Below the pieces are notes generated by a model. That model was not told the origin of the DNA and searched no databases. It saw only the letters and a list, made by a program, of their open reading frames with translations. DNA of 14,801 bases from Thermoproteales archaeon (GTDB lineage Archaea > Thermoproteota > Thermoprotei > Thermoproteales > Thermocladiaceae), in the NCBI GenBank assembly GCA_027068725.1, contig JAMOMD010000070.1, positions 1 through 14,801 of the forward strand, given 5' to 3'. A program made the position numbers and the translations under genes. Below, piece by piece: positions 8,975 to 14,451 of the stretch. Each line of letters begins with the position of its first letter. Position 1 is the stretch's first letter.

Positions 8975-9031
8975 CTGGTCAGCGTCGTGGGTTCTCCTCA
9001 TTTACTCAGTGGCGCGGACTCCCTCATCACT
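8975..9031 (-). ncRNA. Candidate C/D-box sRNA (2'-O-methylation guide)
   Basis: On the minus strand all four boxes occur in order within about 50 nt. C box GTGATGA is at 9030-9024, then a 14-nt guide. D' box CTGA is at 9009-9006, then a 4-nt spacer. C' box ATGAGGA (one mismatch to RUGAUGA) is at 9001-8995, then a 12-nt guide. D box CTGA is at 8982-8979. The C'-D spacing of 12 and the D'-C' spacing of 4 are those expected for archaeal box C/D RNPs (L7Ae, Nop5, fibrillarin). The C box begins two bases after the TAG of the PDCD5-like gene, and the RNA fits exactly between two convergent stop codons, so it may be processed from that mRNA. The target complementary to the D guide would read CGUCGUGGGUUC, which resembles a tRNA T-arm entry. 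The target is not proven. Confidence 0.62.
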
Positions 9032-9439
9032 CTACTCACTACGAAGTAAGTCACCAATACTCTGCTCGCTACCACGCTTGGCAATTTTTATACGTGTCTC
9101 AAGTGGCACACGTAGACCAAGCTGCTGAAGTATCTGATAAAGCTCGTAGTCCGAGAGCTCGCCAATTCTCCCACTTCTGTACAGTTTCAGAATTTCCTCA
9201 AACACTCTAATGGCAGTATCTCCATAGAGCTCTACTGCTCTATCAATTATCTCCTCAGCACGCGAGCCCTTCACAATCTTCTTAATCTCCTTAACAACAT
9301 CCTGAGGCGTCAGTACTCTCTGCCTAAGCTGCTGCTCCTGAATTTGCCTCAGCTGCCTAAGCTTAAGCTCCTGCCACGTCTGTGCTGCCTTCTTTCTAAG
9401 AAGTTCTTCAAGCTCCTTATCCTCCGTCATGTTAGACAT
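9032..9439 (-). CDS. PDCD5/TFAR19-like DNA-binding protein (divergent)
   Basis: This 135-residue protein begins with a Leu/Arg/Gln-rich charged helix (residues about 5-40, including RQLRQIQEQQLRQ), followed by a helical bundle. The start EDKELEELLRKK, the LTP turn near residue 43, RSGRIGELSDYELYQILQQL and the basic tail RIKIAKRG follow the pattern of archaeal PDCD5 (TFAR19) double-stranded-DNA-binding proteins. It is somewhat longer than the usual 110-120 residues because of an insertion in the middle helices. It is not next to the ribosomal protein genes that often accompany PDCD5, so it may be a diverged paralogue. The start ATG overlaps the last 8 bp of the ASCH gene, indicating translational coupling. 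An ATG at codon 4 is an alternative start. Confidence 0.6.
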   Translation of the reverse strand: MSNMTEDKELEELLRKKAAQTWQELKLRQLRQIQEQQLRQRVLTPQDVVKEIKKIVKGSRAEEIIDRAVELYGDTAIRVFEEILKLYRSGRIGELSDYELYQILQQLGLRVPLETRIKIAKRGSEQSIGDLLRSE

Positions 9440-9860
9440 CTATGCCACACTCCTTAAGAATAATTCTTGCTTTCTCATCCTTTAACCTGACATAGCTTAC
9501 AGGAGGATTTAGCCCAAGCTTACGCAACTTCTCAAGTGGAACTTCTCGACATCTTCTAGGTTCAACAACTTCTATGGCCATGACTTTGTTAAATCCCTCA
9601 ACATAGGTGAGATCCTCCTCATCAACACCGATATCTCCAAGCTCTGACAATATCTTACGCAGCTGCTGTGGAGATGTGACGTAGACCTTGCCAGCCTTGA
9701 AATATCCGAGTATTGCCTTGACAGGAGATGAGAAGTACATTATTATGAGATCGCCAGGCTCTATCACAACATTGACGCACTTCCTGAGCTCGTACTTCTT
9801 TCTGCCTTCCAATATTGCGTACCCGTACTTGGGCTTTATTGAAAGAAGTATAATCTTCAT
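9432..9860 (-). CDS. ASCH-domain (PUA-like fold) protein
   Basis: The N-terminus LSIKPKYGYAILEGRKKYELRK is the signature of the ASCH domain, a PUA-like RNA-binding beta-barrel. The G-x-K-K-Y-E-L-R-K motif lies in the putative ligand or RNA cleft (residues 18-27). Next come EPGDLIIMYFSSP and the barrel strand KAILGYFKAGKVYV. At 142 residues it is a stand-alone ASCH protein of the kind annotated as a predicted transcriptional regulator or RNA-binding protein. It is first in a two-gene unit with the PDCD5-like gene, which it overlaps by 8 bp. A TATA-like box lies about 38 bp upstream of the ATG. The cellular role is not established. Involvement in translation or RNA metabolism is inferred from the fold. 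Confidence 0.8.
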   Translation of the reverse strand: MKIILLSIKPKYGYAILEGRKKYELRKCVNVVIEPGDLIIMYFSSPVKAILGYFKAGKVYVTSPQQLRKILSELGDIGVDEEDLTYVEGFNKVMAIEVVEPRRCREVPLEKLRKLGLNPPVSYVRLKDEKARIILKECGIDV

Positions 9861-9893
9861 ACGCGTACTTCGAATAATAGTGACAGTAATCTA

Positions 9894-9902
9894 TTATATA
9901 AA
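9894..9902 (-). promoter_or_regulatory. TATA box for the ASCH/PDCD5-like unit
   Basis: Minus-strand TTTATATAA is a strong archaeal TATA box centred about 38 bp from the ATG at 9860, predicting a leader of about 12 nt. It is the only good box upstream of this two-gene unit. Confidence 0.6.
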
Positions 9903-9990
9903 CTCAATCTCCAGTTCTGAGACGATTAGACAAGTGAGCACGAGTAACCTAGCGTAGTTAGCTCCTAGACATGAACACCCAATATAATTT

Positions 9991-10000
9991 GTATTTAAAA
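9991..10000 (+). promoter_or_regulatory. TATA box for the pilin-like gene
   Basis: GTATTTAAAA is centred about 26 bp from the ATG at 10022, which implies a leaderless mRNA. A second AT-rich patch, AATATAATTT, lies 10 bp further upstream. Between this and the divergent ASCH promoter (about 9903-9980) I see no gene. Confidence 0.6.
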
Positions 10001-10021
10001 TAATGCATAGCTACAACACTC

Positions 10022-10438
10022 ATGAAACTCTCCAGAAAAGGAGCACTATCAAACATAGTATGGGCAATGATAGGAATGCTAATGGCGGCAATACTCGGAG
10101 CCGTAGTATACCTAGTAGTAATGCATGGCCTCGGTGCAAACGCACAGCTAGCAGTAAGTGCCTACACTATAGGAAGTAGTAAGCTAATCGTAGACATAAA
10201 GAACATCGGCACAGGAACCGTAACAATACAGAGCGTACAAGCACTAGACTATCAAGGAACTACACTAAAATGTAGCATAGACACAGTAAGCCTCAGAGGA
10301 ACAACAACACAACTACCCACAACTCTAAAACCAGGAGATACACTCACAATAACACTTACAGGAACAGACTGCATAAATGCATATAGAATAATTGTAAAAA
10401 CAACAACAGGAACACAAATAGGCTACATACAGGGATAA
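10022..10438 (+). CDS. Type IV pilin-like surface protein with class III signal peptide
   Basis: The 138-residue protein starts MKLSRKGALSNIVW. This is a short basic leader and RKG-A, where a prepilin peptidase (PibD) would cleave after Gly7. A hydrophobic helix follows to about residue 33 and would form the filament core. The rest is a Thr/Ser-rich beta-type domain (LIVDIKNIGTGTVTI, LKPGDTLTITLTG) with two cysteines, Cys84 and Cys117, that could form a disulfide. This is the pattern of archaeal pilins and related surface subunits. No pilus ATPase or membrane platform gene is nearby, so it is a stand-alone subunit. Codon choice (ACA, ATA, CTA) is more A-ending than in most neighbours. The promoter is a close TATA box, and a U-rich terminator zone follows about 55 bp after the stop. 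Confidence 0.8.
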   Translation: MKLSRKGALSNIVWAMIGMLMAAILGAVVYLVVMHGLGANAQLAVSAYTIGSSKLIVDIKNIGTGTVTIQSVQALDYQGTTLKCSIDTVSLRGTTTQLPTTLKPGDTLTITLTGTDCINAYRIIVKTTTGTQIGYIQG

Positions 10439-10492
10439 GAACACAAAACCCAAAAATCAAATAAAACACTCTACTACAATCCCAAAATCGTT

Positions 10493-10552
10493 TTCTTAAC
10501 CTTCTTCACATACCTACTTACTTTCTTATTCTTTCTTTTTTAAGAAAAAGAA
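10493..10552 (+). terminator. U-rich terminator zone with AT hairpin between pilin and tRNA
   Basis: A pyrimidine tract with several T-runs ends in a perfect 8-bp AT hairpin: TTCTTTTT at 10533-10540 pairs with AAAAAGAA at 10545-10552 around a 4-base loop. The T-runs would end the plus-strand pilin transcript. The reverse strand also has T-runs, which may stop the convergent tRNA transcript. The remaining 10439-10645 gap contains no gene that I can see. Confidence 0.5.
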
Positions 10553-10684
10553 CCTGACTTATTTCATTAACTTTTCACACTAGGTAACAAAGCCGTAAGT
10601 TAAAGAAGGTTAAATATGTGAAGAAGAGCACACCTGGAGGTTTCTTGGTGGGGCCGCCGGGATTTGAACCCGGGATCACTCGGG

Positions 10685-10729
10685 GTCTCGCACCCCACGG
10701 GGTTCCACCTATGTCCCCCGTGGGGGCGT
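10685..10729 (-). other. tRNA intron 2, 45 nt, canonical position 37/38
   Basis: The intron lies one base 3' of the UGG anticodon. Exon CUUG pairs with intron CGAG. The bulges are GG|A and AC|C, and the intron closes on a GC-rich stem (CGCCCC/GGGGUG). The motif is a standard hBHBh' substrate. Confidence 0.9.
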
Positions 10730-10741
10730 CCCAAGCCGAGC

Positions 10742-10765
10742 CTTAGGGGCCCCTGCTCGGGGCCT
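10742..10765 (-). other. tRNA intron 1, 24 nt, noncanonical position 25/26
   Basis: The intron core is a GGCCCC/GGGGCC stem with a GAGCA loop. Exon UAGG pairs with intron CCUA, and the 3-nt bulges AUA and AGG place the cuts as AU|A and AG|G. Excision leaves G26 between D stem and anticodon stem. Confidence 0.85.
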
Positions 10766-10822
10766 ATCCTACCAGGCTAGACTACGGCCCCGCTATTGCT
10801 CGTGATTTTGGCGTGGCCGGGG

Positions 10823-10830
10823 TTTTTTAA
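10823..10830 (-). promoter_or_regulatory. TATA-like box for tRNA-Pro
   Basis: Minus-strand TTAAAAAA is about 35 bp upstream of the tRNA 5' end at 10791, which would start transcription around 10800 and leave a short 5' leader for RNase P. Confidence 0.5.
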
Positions 10831-10883
10831 GTCTTTTTTCAAGTACGTGTCATAGTTAAGAGTCGAGCTGGACGTTCTATGCA

Positions 10884-11432
10884 ATGCCACTTCCAAGTGT
10901 TCATATTGCTGTTGGGATTGTACTTGGCTTGCTAGCGTACGTTATTGATTTCAGGAATCCTCTGATACTGGTTGCGTGTGTTATTGGGTCAGTATGTCCT
11001 GATTTTGATGTACTTTCAGGTCATCATAGAATTACGGTATCTCATAGTTTGATTATTCCAATATCTTTACTATTGGTAACACTTTTACTGAGAGGGAAAT
11101 GTAGGAAAATTGTTAGATGGTTCTCGTTAGCTTATTTGTCACATATTATATTGGACTTGTTTAACTGGTATGTGCCTATCCTGTATCCTATCCTTAACGT
11201 GTGTGTATGGGTTCACGTTGCTCCTGCATTAACAGTTCACGGTCTCGTGATATATCACGTAATTAGCGTGATCAGCTGTCGAGAATTGCCATCAGGTATA
11301 CCGCATCTACAGGATGAGGAGCTAGCACCAATGGGTATATTATTCATACTTGTGCTTGTCGTGCTATACTACGTGCAGAGAAGACATGTCTCAGCCTCAT
11401 ACAGTAGTTCTAGTTCGAGCAAAGAAGGATAG
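10884..11432 (+). CDS. Membrane-bound metal-dependent hydrolase (DUF457/YdjM-like)
   Basis: This 182-residue multi-span membrane protein has the conserved polar residues of the DUF457 hydrolase family: His7 in the first segment (PSVHIAVG), CPDFD (Asp40, Asp42), SGHHRITVSHS (His47, His48, His54) and SHIILDLFNW (His87, Asp91). These residues are thought to bind metal in the membrane. About five hydrophobic helices are visible, the last at about 150-164, followed by a Ser-rich tail. The substrate of the family is unknown. The last 47 bp overlap the start of the PP-loop gene in another frame, so the two are probably co-transcribed. No strong TATA box is evident upstream of the ATG. Confidence 0.8.
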   Translation: MPLPSVHIAVGIVLGLLAYVIDFRNPLILVACVIGSVCPDFDVLSGHHRITVSHSLIIPISLLLVTLLLRGKCRKIVRWFSLAYLSHIILDLFNWYVPILYPILNVCVWVHVAPALTVHGLVIYHVISVISCRELPSGIPHLQDEELAPMGILFILVLVVLYYVQRRHVSASYSSSSSSKEG

Positions 11433-12771
11433 AGATGCTGTAGAGCATGTACTAGCTAAGTACTATAGAGAGTGGGGGAATCAGATACAGGTAGCAACAC
11501 TAGGAGGAACGCGCGATGTCGAGGAAATAGAGGAGGAGGTTCTAAATAAGGCAAGAGAGGGCAGATACATACTTCTACTTCTTGGACGTGAAGATCTTGA
11601 GCAGCAAGAAGCTAGACGACTTGAGTCAAGACTCCACAAGCTGCCTAATGTTAGTCTAGTCATTGTAAGAACTGCAAAGATAAGAAACATGAGACCGCTA
11701 GAGATTGCTGTAAATATAGAGAAAGCAAAGGCACTTCTTAGACTACGCATATCCTGGAACAGAAGAACGCACAGCTATGTGCTAGGGTATCCCTCGTTTG
11801 TTAAAGGCACTGACCTCATTCAGATTCCTCCACACCCTCTCTACGACATGTACCTTGTAATGGGCAAGGAGCATGCTGAGAAGTTTAGAAGAGTCTCCAG
11901 ACTCGACCTTCCTGACACGTTTCTAGTAGTCAAGAGAGTTCACGATGAGCATGACGTGCTTGTTGGCAAGGATAGGATAGTCGAGATCGTAATACCAGAA
12001 AACGACGATCCATACGCTAGACGTTACTACAAAATTTCTGTACCAAAGATAGTACAATCATTACGAGACACTATACACCTCTCAGCTAACTACATTATGA
12101 CTCATGAAAAACTTGCAATAAAAATAATGGAGGAAGCATACAAGATAGCACAGCCAGACAAGATTGTAGTACCATGGAGCGGTGGTAAAGATAGCACAGC
12201 ATGTCTTATACTGGCACTAAAAACATTTGGTAAAGATAAGGTAGTTCCAGTGTTTGTAGATACTGGACTAGAACTTGATCTTAATTATGAGTACGTTAAG
12301 TATGTTTCAGAAATTTTGAAAATAAGTCCTGAAGTTGAGAAAGCTAACATTGATAAAGAACTTGATAGAAGAGAATTACCAACGCATGAGAATAGGTGGT
12401 GTACTAAATTGAAGATAAGTGCCTTGTATAGGGCTATTAGTAAGGTATCTGATAGACCACTCATAGTTGTTGGAGATAGAGATAATGAATCTCTTCTAAG
12501 ACTTAAGAGACCCCACATCAGGACTCACGGCAAGTATTTTCAGGTTGCGCCAATAAAGTACTGGAGTACTATTATGACTCAGCTTTACTTACTGTTAAAT
12601 AAGGTACCTCTGAATCCTCTATACATGATTGGATTTTATAGAATTGGATGTTATATATGTCCAGCATACAGGGTATGGGAGCTCAATGTTGCTCAAGAGT
12701 ATTTTGAGAGAATTTCTAAAGAAGTTACTTTTGAGGCTCTTTTAGAAGAACAATCTTGTTTAATCTATTGA
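11386..12771 (+). CDS. PP-loop protein of the PAPS reductase/ATP-sulfurtransferase type with long N-terminal extension
   Basis: The nucleotide-binding PP-loop SGGKDST is at residues 265-271, and FVDTGLEL follows, as in PAPS reductases and related adenylating sulfurtransferases. Downstream are WCTKLK (Cys339) and CYIC (Cys422, Cys425). In APS reductases a CC pair and a CxxC about 80 residues later bind a [4Fe-4S] cluster. Here the first Cys of the pair is Trp, leaving three cysteines with the same spacing. The first 260 residues are unusual. Residues 1-95 look like an alpha/beta module (VVLVRAKKDRDAV, YILLLLGRED), and about 120-235 may be a PUA-like beta domain. I do not recognise them firmly. 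The role could be sulfate reduction or RNA/cofactor thiolation. The ATG at 11386 is preferred over an upstream TTG at 11350. Its 3' end overlaps the convergent winged-helix segment by 47 bp. Codons become AT-rich in its 3' half. Confidence 0.8.
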   Translation: MSQPHTVVLVRAKKDRDAVEHVLAKYYREWGNQIQVATLGGTRDVEEIEEEVLNKAREGRYILLLLGREDLEQQEARRLESRLHKLPNVSLVIVRTAKIRNMRPLEIAVNIEKAKALLRLRISWNRRTHSYVLGYPSFVKGTDLIQIPPHPLYDMYLVMGKEHAEKFRRVSRLDLPDTFLVVKRVHDEHDVLVGKDRIVEIVIPENDDPYARRYYKISVPKIVQSLRDTIHLSANYIMTHEKLAIKIMEEAYKIAQPDKIVVPWSGGKDSTACLILALKTFGKDKVVPVFVDTGLELDLNYEYVKYVSEILKISPEVEKANIDKELDRRELPTHENRWCTKLKISALYRAISKVSDRPLIVVGDRDNESLLRLKRPHIRTHGKYFQVAPIKYWSTIMTQLYLLLNKVPLNPLYMIGFYRIGCYICPAYRVWELNVAQEYFERISKEVTFEALLEEQSCLIY

Positions 12772-12973
12772 CCTTAATTATCTTCACGTAGCCTAGGCTC
12801 TCTAGTCGTTTGACAGCTCTCCATAGTGTAGTTCTTGGAACTCCAAGTATTTTATATAATTCACTCTGCATTATTTCTCCACCTCTTTCTTTGAGTATTT
12901 TCAATATGTTTAGTTCTAGGTCAGACAGTTTGTACTCTGTTACTGTGGTAGGCTCAAGCTTTTCTTCACTATA
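12725..12973 (-). CDS. Winged-helix DNA-binding domain in the -1 frame, C-terminal part of the membrane protein at 12940-13647
   Basis: Translating the minus strand from 12973 gives 82 residues ending at TAA 12727-12725. They begin YSEEKLEPTT and continue with a clear winged HTH: SDLELNILKILKERGG, then ELYKILGVPRTTLWRAVKRL (recognition helix), then ESLGYVKIIKVNRLNKIVLL (wing). No ATG, GTG or TTG precedes the domain in this frame, so it cannot easily be translated alone. Its frame is -1 relative to the upstream gene, and the switch is possible at the heptamer 12979-12973. The joined product would be 307 residues: signal peptide, ectodomain, membrane helix, cytoplasmic wHTH. Such membrane-anchored regulators are known in archaea. 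Whether the frameshift is programmed, a mutation or a sequence error cannot be decided here. The last 47 bp are antisense to the PP-loop gene. Confidence 0.75.
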   Translation of the reverse strand, partial: YSEEKLEPTTVTEYKLSDLELNILKILKERGGEIMQSELYKILGVPRTTLWRAVKRLESLGYVKIIKVNRLNKIVLLKEPQK

Positions 12974-13647
12974 AAAGGGCTCTCTTCTACTGCTCTCGTT
13001 GTTCTCTTCCTGAAGGCTACGACAACTCCGGCGATAGCTATTGCTACAATTGCGATTGCGGCAATTATGTATATCATTGTTCCAGGAGCAGGATATGGTG
13101 AAGGTGATGGAGTAGTTGTCTGCTGCTGTCTTGTTGGTGTTTTTGGTGGTGTTACATGAGTTGGTGCTCCAGTTCTAGCTCTATGTCTTGGTGCTGGTGT
13201 TACTGGTGGTAGTACTGTGTACTCTATCTTGTACACGTTGCCCGGCTTCAGGATTAGTGTTCCGTTAGGAAGTACGAGAGAGCCGGGAGGTGGTATGAAC
13301 ACTATGTTACTTGCAAAGTACACTCTTGCAGGTTTGGTAAAGTTGCGTAGATCAACAGTGAGTAGAAACATTGTGTAGTTTATAGGCTCTGTGTAGGCGA
13401 CATACCTGACAATTATTGGACATTGCTTGACTGTTCCAGGAACTATGACGAAGGTCTTTCCAGGAACTATGCCAACTATGTGTCCTGTACATGCATTTAC
13501 TGCATACATTGTCGAGACGTAGGCAGCTACTGGCAGTGTGTAATTGACGTAGAGTCCTGAAGGTAGGACCGTCATCGTGACAGTGGTTGCGCCTGTCGAA
13601 GTCACGTTTATGAGAAGAGCCAGAACTAGAGCTAGCAGACTAGCCAT
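12940..13647 (-). CDS. Membrane-anchored extracytoplasmic protein, zero-frame product of a likely frameshifted regulator
   Basis: The 235-residue zero-frame product has a hydrophobic signal peptide (residues 1-20), an extracellular beta-type domain to about 150 with Cys53 and Cys76, a Pro/Thr-rich linker (about 148-188), a membrane helix (about 191-212) and a short basic cytoplasmic tail (FRKRTTR). It ends 10 residues after Phe225 in the slippery site. The sequence beyond the membrane helix makes best sense if the frame shifts by -1 at 12979-12973 and adds a winged-helix domain. That would make it a one-component sensor that binds DNA from the membrane. The ATG is about 26 bp from a TATA-like palindrome shared with cobA, which diverges from it, so siroheme or cobamide synthesis is a possible but unproven target of regulation. 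Confidence 0.75.
   Translation of the reverse strand: MASLLALVLALLINVTSTGATTVTMTVLPSGLYVNYTLPVAAYVSTMYAVNACTGHIVGIVPGKTFVIVPGTVKQCPIIVRYVAYTEPINYTMFLLTVDLRNFTKPARVYFASNIVFIPPPGSLVLPNGTLILKPGNVYKIEYTVLPPVTPAPRHRARTGAPTHVTPPKTPTRQQQTTTPSPSPYPAPGTMIYIIAAIAIVAIAIAGVVVAFRKRTTRAVEESPFIVKKSLSLPQ
12973..12979 (-). promoter_or_regulatory. Possible -1 ribosomal slippery heptamer C CCT TTT
   Basis: In the zero frame the codons are AGC CCT TTT ATA (Ser223-Pro-Phe-Ile). The heptamer C_CCT_TTT fits the X_XXY_YYZ pattern, so both tRNAs could re-pair after slipping one base back. The next codon would become TAT and the frame would run into the winged-helix domain. I see no strong downstream stem-loop. Confidence 0.45.
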
Positions 13648-13668
13648 TGTGCTAGGCGTGGAGTGCCT

Positions 13669-13679
13669 AATAATTAAAT
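13669..13679. promoter_or_regulatory. Shared bidirectional TATA-like element between the membrane regulator and cobA
   Basis: The sequence AATAATTAAAT contains the palindrome TAATTA (13671-13676). Its centre is about 26 bp from the ATG at 13647 on the minus strand and about 26 bp from the GTG at 13699 on the plus strand. Both are typical leaderless distances. One TBP-binding site could thus serve both genes. The ATG at 13678 overlaps the box and is an unlikely start. Confidence 0.55.
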
Positions 13680-13698
13680 GCTTCTCGCTAGGTTACAG

Positions 13699-14451
13699 GT
13701 GAAGACAGGGCGCGTATACATAGTTGGTGCAGGACCAGGAGATCCTGAGCTAATAACACTGAAAGCACTCAAAGTACTTCAGGAAGCGGATGTCATACTA
13801 TATGATAGACTTATTCCAAAGAAGCTTCTAGACTACGCACCACCACACGCAGAGAAGATATACGTTGGAAAAGAGCCAGGAAAGCATACACTGACACAGG
13901 AACAGATCATACAGCTAATGATAGAGAAGGCAAAGCAGGGAAAGACCGTTGTTAGACTACATGGCGGCGACCCATTTCTCTTTGGAAGGGGATTCGAAGA
14001 ATATAGAGAGCTCGTAAGACACAACATACCTTGTGAAGTAATTCCAGGAATAACATCAGCCATAGCTGTACCAGAGAGATACAACATACCTCTAGTACTG
14101 AGAGGCTACGCAAGTAGTGTAGCAATAGTAACAGGAACAGAAGATCCAAAGAAACAGAGAAAATTCGTAGATCTGAAAACTATAGCAAGAGCAGTTGACA
14201 CAATAGTAATCCTGATGGGGGCACACAAGCTCAAGCAAATACACGACGAGCTTAGACAAGCAGAACTACCTGAAGACACACCAGTAGCAATACTCAGAGC
14301 CTACATAGAGCCTGAACTAAAAATAATAACAACACTAAAAGAACTACCAAACATAAACGTTGACCCACCAGTAGTAATAATAATAGGAAACGTATTAAAA
14401 GCCTACCTAGAGCTTAACTCAAATGGCAAAGGAACAATAACAACATCATAA
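13699..14451 (+). CDS. cobA: Uroporphyrinogen-III C-methyltransferase (SUMT)
   Basis: This enzyme uses two SAM molecules to methylate uroporphyrinogen III at C2 and C7, making precorrin-2 for siroheme and cobamides. Family motifs are clear: VYIVGAGPGDPELITLKA at the N-terminus (SAM and tetrapyrrole site), DVILYDRLI, VGKEPGKHTLTQEQI, RLHGGDPFLFGRG, and PGITSAIAVPERYNIPL. The length of about 250 residues fits a single-domain SUMT with no CysG-type dehydrogenase fusion. The open frame extends upstream to an ATG at 13678, but that ATG lies in the TATA-like element. GTG 13699 sits 26 bp after the element and begins MKTGRVYIVGAG, the usual family start. The 3' end overlaps the Cys-rich gene by 49 bp. 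Codons near the 3' end are strongly A-ending. Confidence 0.92.
   Translation: MKTGRVYIVGAGPGDPELITLKALKVLQEADVILYDRLIPKKLLDYAPPHAEKIYVGKEPGKHTLTQEQIIQLMIEKAKQGKTVVRLHGGDPFLFGRGFEEYRELVRHNIPCEVIPGITSAIAVPERYNIPLVLRGYASSVAIVTGTEDPKKQRKFVDLKTIARAVDTIVILMGAHKLKQIHDELRQAELPEDTPVAILRAYIEPELKIITTLKELPNINVDPPVVIIIGNVLKAYLELNSNGKGTITTS

Larger units (their letters stand above)
10646..10791 (-). tRNA. tRNA-Pro(UGG) with two introns (25/26 and 37/38), CCA encoded
   Basis: The 7-bp acceptor stem is GGGGCCG/CGGCCCC, with discriminator A and an encoded CCA (10648-10646). The T arm is CCGGG-TTCAAAT-CCCGG. Removing two introns gives a normal 77-nt tRNA. The exons are 10791-10766, 10741-10730 and 10684-10646. 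The spliced anticodon arm is CUCGG-CUUGGGC-CCGAG, so the anticodon is UGG, reading CCN proline codons. The D stem is GUCU/GGAU and position 26 is G. Both introns show bulge-helix-bulge motifs for the archaeal splicing endonuclease: central helix UAGG/CCUA at the first, CUUG/CGAG at the second, each flanked by 3-nt bulges. The spliced length, 77 plus 24 plus 45, equals the 146-bp gene exactly. Confidence 0.95.

Noticed and set aside
9688..9957. An 89-codon plus-strand frame over the start of the ASCH gene
   Set aside because: It crosses the ASCH N-terminal motif and its promoter in antisense, and shows no domain or promoter of its own.
10501..10626. 12-bp inverted repeat (10501-10512 and 10615-10626)
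   Set aside because: The arms are about 100 bp apart in AT-rich sequence with no gene between them. Chance similarity of pyrimidine-rich tracts is likely, and no mobile element features are present.
11350..11385. TTG start for the PP-loop protein, 12 codons upstream
   Set aside because: It adds a Cys-rich stretch inside the hydrolase membrane helix coding region. The ATG at 11386 begins a plausible beta strand.
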